In this document: positions 57,032 to 64,000 of the stretch, piece by piece
Layout: each line of letters opens with the position of its first letter
Position numbering within the stretch: the stretch's first letter is position 1
Source of the DNA: Sphaerospermopsis torques-reginae ITEP-024
GTDB lineage: Bacteria > Cyanobacteriota > Cyanobacteriia > Cyanobacteriales > Nostocaceae
Direction of reading: 5' to 3'
Assembly (NCBI RefSeq): GCF_019598945.1
Contig: NZ_CP080598.1
Span: 4,216,001 to 4,280,000, forward strand
Length of the DNA stretch: 64,000 bases
Notes under the pieces: generated by a model
Told to the model about the DNA's origin: nothing
Database searches by the model: none
What the model saw: only the letters and a program-made list of their open reading frames with translations
Program-made: the position numbers and the translations under genes

Positions 57032-57679
57032 TTATACAAATCTTACTACTTCCTCTACTGTAGTTAAATGAGAAGTATCTCCTTTTAGTTCTAGTAACCA
57101 TTGTGATTCTTGACGCACCACTTTTACTAAAGAACATAAAGTAGCTTTAACTTCTGCTTTAGCTATATCCCCCACAAATCCCATCGCCGCACCTAACACA
57201 GAAGCCCCATGTGCTACTAACAGAATATCATCTGGCCAAAATTCTGCTGCTAAACATCTAGCGGTTTGTGCAGAACGGTGTCTGACTTGTTCATGGGTTT
57301 CGGGGTATTTTGCTGCTATCTGGGGCGTGTAGCCTGTGTCTATTCTAGGGAATAATGCTTTTAATTCTGGGGTTGAGAGTCTTTCTGGTTCTTCTGTCAT
57401 CCATGCGGGATTTAACCACTCACTCAAGCCTGTTTCTAGTCTAATCTCTAATTCTAATGCTTCGGCGACTGCGTTGGCGGTTTGCACTGTTCGCAAAAAG
57501 GGTGAGGCAAAAATATGTTTGATTTTTTCGCCTTTGAGTCTTTTTGCTAGTTGTTGTGCTTGGATCATGCCATCATCTGATAATGGTGGATCATAGCGTT
57601 TTTCGGCTGTGAGAAACCAGTCAGGGTTTACAAAATCAAGGCGGTTGGCGTGTCTGGCGATCCAAATAATTTGACTCAT
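57032..57679 (-). CDS. Histidine phosphatase-family (phosphoglycerate mutase-like) protein
   Basis: A 215-residue protein with the histidine-phosphatase fold: the N-terminal IWIARHANR (the phospho-accepting His is in RH), LSDDGMIQAQQLAKRL, IFASPFLRTVQTA (second Arg) and ILLVAHGASVLG (second His). RHA replaces the more common RHG, which is tolerated in the family. The substrate is unknown. It follows the same direction as glk downstream. Confidence 0.88.
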   Translation of the reverse strand: MSQIIWIARHANRLDFVNPDWFLTAEKRYDPPLSDDGMIQAQQLAKRLKGEKIKHIFASPFLRTVQTANAVAEALELEIRLETGLSEWLNPAWMTEEPERLSTPELKALFPRIDTGYTPQIAAKYPETHEQVRHRSAQTARCLAAEFWPDDILLVAHGASVLGAAMGFVGDIAKAEVKATLCSLVKVVRQESQWLLELKGDTSHLTTVEEVVRFV

Positions 57680-58118
57680 GGGGCAAATTTTACAGGTATA
57701 TACAGGTGCAATTTAAATATTAGGGCATAAGTGTTATATTTTGTCATCTTGAAGATGATTATGCTTTTTTTAATGAACCACGGAGACACGAAGAGAAGAA
57801 GGAAGAGAAGAAAGAAGTGATTTTTATAATATCAACCAGTAATTTATCTCTTCTGAAGCAGAGGAGAATCTATTTCTAAAATCCAGTTTTCATCAATAAA
57901 TTCCATGTTTTCATTATATATAATAACTAGCTCACCTATCTTTTCTCTCTGTTGATTTTTTTCTTGGTTGGCAGAAAAATAAGCATATAAGGAAAATTCT
58001 AATTTCAGAAATCTTTGGTGGTTGCTAAATAAATCCTACAGAACTCTTTATTAATTCTGCTGTTGTGGTACTAGGTAAAGTGATTGATTCATAATATTTA
58101 TCCTCTTCATCCCAGCTG
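57680..58118 (-). pseudogene. Unidentified gene wreckage
   Basis: Minus-strand pieces in two frames read like a broken protein. One carries SITLPSTTTAELIKSSVGF (around 58035-58095). The other carries SLYAYFSANQEKNQQREKIG and continues to IDENWILEIDSPLLQKR with a stop at 57844-57846. A frameshift or deletion between them would explain the break. I do not recognise the family. Upstream at 57780-57815 is an AGAAGGAAGAGAAG low-complexity stretch. Confidence 0.45.
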
Positions 58119-58354
58119 TTAACTACCTCTAAAAATGCACAGAATTACCACCCATACCACGCTTGTATAATAGTTTTGAAAGTTACGATAACTAGATTGA
58201 TGAAAATGAACAATAATAGTCATGATTTCACTCAAACATAAGCAACTTGTTCTTTTCCTTTTCTGTGATTTATCTGTTATCATTCCTGAGTTGGCTTTTT
58301 TTCAAATGTTAAACAGAAATCATCTATTTCACAAAATAATTGTTCTAATTCCAT
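58119..58354 (-). pseudogene. IS982-family transposase N-terminal remnant
   Basis: From the ATG at 58352-58354 the minus strand reads MELEQLFCEIDDFCLTFE, then stops. After a frame change it reads CLSEIMTIIVHFHQSSYRNF. Together these match the start of IS982-family transposases. The catalytic core is missing, so this is a dead fragment. It lies just downstream of the truncated NDH-like gene. Confidence 0.7.
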
Positions 58355-58424
58355 AACTGGTTTTTCATTGATTAACAAAATTATAGTTTAAGTAGCTGAT
58401 TACTGATTACTGATAGCTGAATGC

Positions 58425-59585
58425 TTAAAATTGTGCCATAAACTGCCGATCAATACAGTCTTTCCAGTACCACAATAATGGATGAGGTGGTAAGGTGAAA
58501 TTTCCTCTCGTAGCTAAGGCACGCCCGTCACCAGTACCAATTAAACTTAAATACTCTTTTTGTGGTTTATAGGGTTTTAGTGATTTACCCAAAATCAATC
58601 TTCGCAAATTTTCATACAGTGGTTTACCTTGACGCACCGCAAATACACCTGCTTTTGGTAAATGATAATTAATCATTGTGGCAATATCACCAGTCGCAAA
58701 AATCTGAGGATGACTAATAGATTGCAAATTATCATTTACTAAAATAAACCCTTTTTTATCTGTAGCAATTTCCGAATCTTTCACCCAATTTGCTGCTGAG
58801 GCTTGTGTTACCCAAAATACTTGATTACATTTTAATCTGAACCCAGATTCTGATGTAATTTCTAATTGATTATCTCTTTTAGGTGCAAGTTCACAAACAT
58901 TTTCACCTAAATGTAATTTTACACCTTTATTAATTAGAACATCCTCCATAATCCGTCTCACTGTTGGGTGATGATTTGGCATTAATTCCCCAGTGCGTTG
59001 CCATAGATGTATTGTTAAATTTTCTATTCCTAATTTCTGTAAACCTGCCAACATTGATAACGCTAATTCTACACCTCCAGAACCACCACCTACAACACTA
59101 ATACTTAGCGGTTTTTGAGGATTTTCAGAAACCATTTTTTGTAATTTATACCAATGTTCTAAAAGTTGTTTAACTGGTTTAGCAGCAATTGTATATTCTG
59201 CCGCACCTGATACAGACAATTTAGCGGGAGTGCTGCCAATATCAAGAGAGAGAATATCAAAATTTACCACAGATCCGTTAGCACAAAAAACCTGATTATT
59301 TTCTAAATCCAAACCTACGACTTGATCAAGATATAACTGAGCATTAGCAAAGTTGCTTAAATTTCGCAAGTCAATATGGCATTGAAAATAATTGTAAAAT
59401 CCGGCAATATGTCCGGGTAACATCCCAGAGTATGGTGTATATTGATCTGGAGTAATTAACGTCAAATTTACTCCAGCCACAGGTTGATTACCAAAAAGTT
59501 TTAAAACAATGGCATGACTATGGCCACCACCTATTAACACTAGGTTTTTTAGGTTTTTTAGGCTTGGTTGGGAATTTTGCTGCAT
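58425..59585 (-). CDS. NDH-2-like FAD oxidoreductase, apparently lacking its usual SelD half
   Basis: A 386-residue flavoprotein. It has the FAD motif VLIGGGHSHAIVLKLFG (16-32), the second Rossmann motif SVVGGGSGGVELALSM (about 165-180) and the FAD-binding FATGDIATM. In many cyanobacteria this sequence is the N-terminal half of a fusion with selenide, water dikinase (SelD). The fusion would continue after the segment WKDCIDRQFMAQF. Here the frame stops right there, with a TAA that belongs to a dispersed repeat (TAAGCATTCAGC), and an IS982 remnant follows. Loss of the SelD half is therefore likely. The oxidoreductase domain itself looks complete. Confidence 0.82.
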   Translation of the reverse strand: MQQNSQPSLKNLKNLVLIGGGHSHAIVLKLFGNQPVAGVNLTLITPDQYTPYSGMLPGHIAGFYNYFQCHIDLRNLSNFANAQLYLDQVVGLDLENNQVFCANGSVVNFDILSLDIGSTPAKLSVSGAAEYTIAAKPVKQLLEHWYKLQKMVSENPQKPLSISVVGGGSGGVELALSMLAGLQKLGIENLTIHLWQRTGELMPNHHPTVRRIMEDVLINKGVKLHLGENVCELAPKRDNQLEITSESGFRLKCNQVFWVTQASAANWVKDSEIATDKKGFILVNDNLQSISHPQIFATGDIATMINYHLPKAGVFAVRQGKPLYENLRRLILGKSLKPYKPQKEYLSLIGTGDGRALATRGNFTLPPHPLLWYWKDCIDRQFMAQF

Positions 59586-59632
59586 CTGGAAACTGAAATA
59601 AATTTCATCAGGGATTCAATATCAATATACAG

Positions 59633-59675
<43 letters not shown>

Positions 59676-59679
59676 AAAC

Positions 59680-59777
59680 GCCGAGCTAATTTATATTTAG
59701 CGAGTTTAAAAGATGCAATTTTGAGTGATGCTATCCTGGAGGGAGCAAACCTACGGGAAGCGAAGTTTACTATTTAA
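59680..59777 (+). pseudogene. Pentapeptide-repeat gene fragment
   Basis: About 31 codons ending TAA read RANLYLASLKDAILSDAI and then LEGANLREAKFTI, a clear A(N/D)Lxx pentapeptide pattern. The frame upstream is only GAGTCAG repeat, so this looks like the 3' end of a lost gene cut at the repeat. A full pentapeptide gene follows 180 bp later. Confidence 0.55.
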
Positions 59778-59956
59778 TAGACCATATATACGCGAAAACT
59801 TCTGTTTTAAGGGGTAAAAAGGAAAGGGTAAGGAAAAAATCTTTACCTTTTTTTGTGTGAAATAAAATTTTACATATCTAAAATTGCGGCTAAATGCTAT
59901 ACTGTTTTCTTCTATCATCTCCGTAATAACTCATTATTGTGAAGCATCTTTCTAGT

Positions 59957-61429
59957 ATGTCTGCTAAAAAGACAGATGCAACATTGCATTGGTTGATCAC
60001 TATCATCGTTATTGTACTTCTGTCATTGATACTGATTGTCTTCGCATCTACTAATATTGACAAGTTATCACTTCAACAGCAAATATCTCAAAAAAATCAA
60101 GCATTAACTACTATTGCTATAGTTTTTCTGGGTGTAGCTGTCATAGTTAATGTTTATTATGCAGCCAAAAGAACTCAAGCAATAGAAAAAAATGCAATTA
60201 CATCTGAGAAAAATCTAGCAATTAGTCTTGAAAATACCAAACTTCTTCAAGAAAGACTAATTGCAGAACGTTTTATTGGCAGTATTTCCCAGTTAGGACA
60301 TGACAAGGTAGAAACACGCACAGGAGCTATTTATGCTTTAGAAAGAATTGCCCAAGATTTTCCCCAAGAACATTGGACAATTATGCAAATTCTGACTGCG
60401 TTTGTCCGCGAAAATGCACCCATACAACTAGAGAGGAAAGTACAAAAACCAGAAGATTTCATGACTATTGATTTCGGAAACAATCGTGATCGGATACGCC
60501 GACAACAGCAAGCAAATTATTCTCTACCATTAGAATCTTGGAAACTGCGTACTGATATTCAAGCAGCTTTAACTGTGATTGGGAGACGCAATTTTCAACA
60601 TGATCGAGAAAATCAAAAATTAGATTTACGTAATACTGACATCAGACGAGTTGATTTATCAGGAGCTAAACTGCAAGGGGTAGACTTACGAGGATCTGAT
60701 TTGTGTGGTGCAGATTTGCGAAATGCTGATTTAAGTGAGGCGGTTTTGGATGGTGCTAAAATTATCGGTTCGATTCTTTATCAAGCTAACTTATTTAAAG
60801 CTAGTTTACGGGGAGCTAATTTGAGTCGTTCTAATCTGAATCTTGCCAATTTATATGGAGTAAACTTGAGTTCCGCTAATTTGTTTGGTGCAAGTTTGCG
60901 TTCAGTTAATTTGCAATCTGCCAACTTGTATAAAGCTAATTTGCAACAAGCTAATCTCAAGGCTGCTAATTTATCAGGTGCTAAGTTATTTTTAGCTAAT
61001 TTGCAAGGTGCGAAATTAGGGAAAACTAATTTACGTTTAGCAGGGTTAATTGCGGCAAATTTACAAGGTGCAAATCTTAATGGTGCAAATTTACAAGGTG
61101 CAAATTTGAATGCTGCAAAATTACAGCAAACAGATATTTATTTTGCTAACCTTAGTGCAGCTAGTTTAACAGAAGCCGATTTAAATCATGCTAATTTGAT
61201 GGGCGCTAATCTTTCTCAAGCAATACTTGATGAAGCTGATCTTTCTGAAGCTAACCTCATCGGTGCTAATTTATTAGGCGCTCAACTTGATGATGTTAAA
61301 CTGATTGGGGCAACTTTAACTGGTGCTAAAAACCTGAAATCTGAACAGATAATTAACGCAGTGGGCGATCGCACTACTCGCCTTCCTGATTATATCGAAA
61401 CACCAGCTAATTGGCGAGAATCTGTTTAA
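59957..61429 (+). CDS. Membrane-anchored pentapeptide-repeat protein
   Basis: A 490-residue protein (ATG 59957; a GTG at 59939 would add six). Two transmembrane helices (about 11-34 and 50-70) are followed by a coil and a charged domain (RFIGSISQLGHDKVETRTGAIYALERIA, about 105-135) often found before pentapeptide domains. Residues about 220-465 consist of some 45 pentapeptides A(N/D)LxG/xx forming a right-handed quadrilateral beta-helix. The function is unknown; the region between helix and repeats is cytoplasmic by inference. Confidence 0.9.
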   Translation: MSAKKTDATLHWLITIIVIVLLSLILIVFASTNIDKLSLQQQISQKNQALTTIAIVFLGVAVIVNVYYAAKRTQAIEKNAITSEKNLAISLENTKLLQERLIAERFIGSISQLGHDKVETRTGAIYALERIAQDFPQEHWTIMQILTAFVRENAPIQLERKVQKPEDFMTIDFGNNRDRIRRQQQANYSLPLESWKLRTDIQAALTVIGRRNFQHDRENQKLDLRNTDIRRVDLSGAKLQGVDLRGSDLCGADLRNADLSEAVLDGAKIIGSILYQANLFKASLRGANLSRSNLNLANLYGVNLSSANLFGASLRSVNLQSANLYKANLQQANLKAANLSGAKLFLANLQGAKLGKTNLRLAGLIAANLQGANLNGANLQGANLNAAKLQQTDIYFANLSAASLTEADLNHANLMGANLSQAILDEADLSEANLIGANLLGAQLDDVKLIGATLTGAKNLKSEQIINAVGDRTTRLPDYIETPANWRESV

Positions 61430-61740
61430 TACTCTAAAACTGTCTTTTTTGCTACTTTCGGTGCATTCTACCTGTTTATTATTATTCTATTTATTGTTAT
61501 TAATTCCTCACATTTTTCTAGCATTAAGTTATTAAATTATGACTTAGATTTTGTGAGCAAAGTTTAATTTTAAAATAATAACTTCGTAATCAAATTAGCT
61601 TTTTATCTGAGAGGATTCATAGTATTTTTTAACTAAGGGGAATAACTGTAAGTTTTAACGTTGTTTCAAACTTTTATCTGACAAAGTTTGAAAGATTCAG
61701 ACTGCGAAAAAAAGATTATTATTTTAAGGATAAAAGTCTG
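61430..61740. other. 311-bp AT-rich gap, nothing recognised
   Basis: Upstream region of the subtilase gene. It contains the weak inverted pair AACTTTTATCTGACAAAGTT (61669-61688) and an AAGGAT ribosome-binding site just before the ATG. No gene is seen. Confidence 0.5.
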
Positions 61741-63198
61741 ATGACATTGAATAATAGTAACTATTTTTCCTCCCGTCAGGAAATCAACATTACACCTGTT
61801 TACTCAGGTGATGCTTTTCAAACTCCCATTGACAATAGTTTAAATTGGAGTAATCGTAGTAGCTTACCAAAAGATAAAAATATTCAGTCTCATGTGACTG
61901 CAAACAGCTATAACTCTCAAAATGGTTATGGTTTAGTCAATGCAGGAAAAGCAGTGAGTAAAGCAACTGGTGTAACTCCCTATCCAGATGCTCCAAAATT
62001 GGGTGGAAATAATTGGGGTGCAGACATGGTAAATGCTCCCACAGCTTGGCAAAATGGACATACAGGAAAAGGTGTAATTGTTGCAGTTTTAGATACAGGA
62101 GTTGACTATAATCACGAAGATTTAAAAAATAATATTTGGACTAATACCAAAGAAATTGCTGGTAATGGAATAGACGATGATGGTAATGGTTATGTTGATG
62201 ATTTTTTAGGTTGGAATTTTAATAGTAACAACAATAATGTTTTAGATAATAATGGACACGGAACTCATGTTTCGGGAACTATTGCCGCCGAAAATAACGG
62301 TATTGGTGTAACTGGAATTGCCTATAATTCGCAAATTATGGCAGTTAAAGTTTTAGATGAAAATGGCTCAGGTTCTTATGCAAATATCGCTAATGGTATC
62401 CGTTACGCTGTAGATAATGGTGCTAATGTTATTAACCTCAGTTTAGGAGGAAATTCTGGTAATAATACTCTCAAATCAGCTATTGAATATGCGAGCAGTA
62501 AAGGTGTAATTGTGGTGATGGCCGCAGGTAATAGTGGCGATGCTACACCATCTTATCCTGCACGTTATGCTGATAAGTCAGGTATTGCTGTGGGGGCGGT
62601 GGATAAAAATAATCAACTGACTGATTTTTCTAATCGTTCTGGTTCTCAAGAAATTAAATATGTAACTGCTCCAGGTAAGGATGTTTATTCTACAATTCCT
62701 GATAATAAATATGCTAGTTATAGCGGTACTTCTATGGCCGCTCCCCACGTTGCTGGTGTAGTAGCTTTGATGCTGAGTGCTAACCCGAATTTAACAGAAA
62801 GTCAAGTGCGGGAAATTATCATCAGTACGGCGGAAAATGGTACAAATCCCCAACAACCTCAACCTACAAATCCTTCGCCTTCTATGCCTTCTTTCTTTCC
62901 ACCTTTAGATTCTTTTTTACCTTTTGATATGATTGATATCGGTTCTCAATTTCCGACTGATATTGGCAATATTGGTGGTAGTTTTCCCTTACCTTTTCAA
63001 TCAGAATCATCTCAATTACCGTCGGTTGTTGTATCTATTAGTAATGAAGATTTAGGTTTAGAATTTGGTGATTTTAATGCCAAAACTCCCAATTTAGAAA
63101 CCCTTAATTACTACAGTGAGAGCAAAGATAGATGGGAATTACGGGACTATGATATGAATCTAGAAAATATGGATATTTGGAGTTTAGACTATGTTTAG
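61741..63198 (+). CDS. Subtilisin-like serine peptidase (S8)
   Basis: A 485-residue protease with a complete triad: Asp in VAVLDTGVDYNHEDL (about 113-127), His in NNGHGTHVSGTIAAE (about 174-188), Ser in YSGTSMAAPHVAGVVAL (about 328-344). The insert GNGIDDDGNGYVDDFLGWNF is usual in cyanobacterial S8 enzymes and probably binds calcium. Before the catalytic domain is a segment NGYGLVNAGKAVSKATG, a motif seen in related cyanobacterial subtilases. The C-terminal 110 residues are Pro/Ser-rich and acidic with no known domain. No standard signal peptide is visible, so the export route is unclear. Confidence 0.9.
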   Translation: MTLNNSNYFSSRQEINITPVYSGDAFQTPIDNSLNWSNRSSLPKDKNIQSHVTANSYNSQNGYGLVNAGKAVSKATGVTPYPDAPKLGGNNWGADMVNAPTAWQNGHTGKGVIVAVLDTGVDYNHEDLKNNIWTNTKEIAGNGIDDDGNGYVDDFLGWNFNSNNNNVLDNNGHGTHVSGTIAAENNGIGVTGIAYNSQIMAVKVLDENGSGSYANIANGIRYAVDNGANVINLSLGGNSGNNTLKSAIEYASSKGVIVVMAAGNSGDATPSYPARYADKSGIAVGAVDKNNQLTDFSNRSGSQEIKYVTAPGKDVYSTIPDNKYASYSGTSMAAPHVAGVVALMLSANPNLTESQVREIIISTAENGTNPQQPQPTNPSPSMPSFFPPLDSFLPFDMIDIGSQFPTDIGNIGGSFPLPFQSESSQLPSVVVSISNEDLGLEFGDFNAKTPNLETLNYYSESKDRWELRDYDMNLENMDIWSLDYV

Positions 63199-63426
63199 TG
63201 TTACCTATTGTACTCCTCACATTAGTCTAAACCCCAATAATTACTCCACCCGCGCTATCGCGCACCCTCCCCTTGGTAAGTGGAGGGGTGTGTACCTCAT
63301 GTAACCCAAATCTGCTGTAATTAGACTGAAGGGGGGACAAACAAAGCTGAAAGCAAGGCTATGTAAAGAATGTGACGATTTATGGTAGAAAAAGATAGGT
63401 CAATTATTGTCAATAATACCTATCTA
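63199..63426. other. Repeat-rich gap leading into the IS4-type element
   Basis: It contains GCGCTATCGCGC and CCCTCCCCTTGGTAAGTGGAGGGG inverted pieces (about 63252-63288). The palindrome ATAGGT..ATTATTG/CAATAAT..ACCTAT at 63395-63423 lies just before the transposase ATG and may be its regulatory site. The exact IS left end was not resolved. Confidence 0.5.
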
Positions 63427-64000
63427 ATGAAAATGATACCAACATTCTATCAAAACCATCTCAGAAGTCAATTAAGTCTAGCAGAATACTTGTTGTTAAA
63501 AATCCTCATCCAGATTTTACAATCAATTAAACAAGTGAGTCTAGAAAGTTTAGCGAATGCGCTACCGATACCCATAAAATTTGAAAGCAGACGCAAAAAA
63601 ATACAAATATTTTTATCATCACCAAAATTAACAATAAAGAAAATATGGTTGCCAATAGTTGAAGTTTTGTTAGAGACATACTTTGAAGAGAAAGAAACAA
63701 TATATCTAGTAATAGACCGGACTAAATGGTCATGTATAAATTTATTAATGATAAGCATAGTATGGGAGAAACGAGCAATACCGATATATTTGGAATTATT
63801 GAAGCAAAAAGGAAATAGTAATCTCAAACAACAAACAGAAGCGTTGACCGAGATTTTAGCGATAGTAAAAAAATATAAAATATGTGTGTTGGGAGATAGA
63901 GAATTTTGTTCGTTCAAATTAGCGAACTGCTTGAAGCAGCAAGGTTTAAGCTTTTGTTTAAGGTTAAGAAAAAATGAATTTGTCAAAAAAGAATCGGAGA
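63427..64000 (+). CDS. IS4-type DDE transposase, 3' end cut by window edge
   Basis: 191 complete codons are visible from the ATG at 63427, with no stop. The pattern is IS4-like: an N-terminal helical part (LAEYLLLKILIQILQSIKQ), the first catalytic Asp in YLVIDRTKWSC and the second in CVLGDREFCS. The frame is intact so far. The right part, including the catalytic Glu, lies outside the window. Confidence 0.85.
   Translation, partial: MKMIPTFYQNHLRSQLSLAEYLLLKILIQILQSIKQVSLESLANALPIPIKFESRRKKIQIFLSSPKLTIKKIWLPIVEVLLETYFEEKETIYLVIDRTKWSCINLLMISIVWEKRAIPIYLELLKQKGNSNLKQQTEALTEILAIVKKYKICVLGDREFCSFKLANCLKQQGLSFCLRLRKNEFVKKESE

Noticed and set aside
63468-63986. 172-residue minus-strand frame at the right edge
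   Set aside because: It is the antisense of the plus-strand IS4-type transposase, which has clear DDE motifs.

Overview
The window looks like a chromosome segment of a filamentous heterocystous cyanobacterium (Nostocales). It is AT-rich and carries many HIP1 sites (GCGATCGC). Its intergenic spaces are full of tandem heptamers (GAGTCAG, GTCACCT, ACCCATT, TTGATAA and others). It encodes a phylloquinone pathway, the photosystem II assembly protein Psb34 and several cyanobacteria-only families (DUF1997, DUF4079). The dense short repeats and IS remnants would suit the Dolichospermum/Aphanizomenon/Anabaena group, but the genus is a guess.

Layout. 1-8 kb, mostly minus strand: a partial FAD monooxygenase, then a three-gene set made of a membrane-anchored coiled-coil protein with a TerB_C-like end, a BrxD-type ATPase and an Lhr/BrxHI-type helicase, with a DUF815 ATPase upstream. 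8-11.3 kb: a TMEM14 protein, then an APH-fold kinase next to a HopA1-domain protein, the pairing known from class V lanthipeptide synthesis. 11.4-17.2 kb: phylloquinone genes (menI, menE, menC, menA, menF); menH lies apart at 52-53 kb. 17.4-22.9 kb: an Rpn-family gene on a 1.3 kb segment flanked by copies of the proA 3' end, then proA, an M48 protease, a 298-bp dispersed element and an orphan CRISPR array. 22.9-30.9 kb: aldehyde dehydrogenase and a CheB-CheR-histidine kinase-receiver gene split by a 2,034-bp IS1634-type element. 31-37.4 kb: mazG, a DUF2227 protein, tRNA-Val, SemiSWEET, a radical SAM protein, a CPXCG protein, an SRPBCC protein and psb34. 37.6-57.7 kb: mainly housekeeping and envelope genes (TPR, fused oligopeptide ABC ATPase, a catalytic/non-catalytic M16 pair, peptidoglycan-binding, cobalamin, ankyrin, lambda-type muramidase, aminopeptidase P, glucokinase). 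57.7-64 kb: IS982 and other gene wreckage, an NDH-like protein that seems to have lost its SelD half, a pentapeptide-repeat protein, a subtilase and an IS4-type transposase cut by the window edge.

Strongest leads: (1) the compact TerB_C/BrxD/BrxHI set with no methylase or PglZ; (2) the kinase/HopA1 pair without a visible precursor; (3) a 298-bp element present three times with hairpins that persist despite divergence; (4) the Rpn segment bounded by 25-bp copies of the proA end; (5) dispersed repeats repeatedly supplying the stop codons of unrelated genes. All family calls come from reading motifs; no database search was possible.
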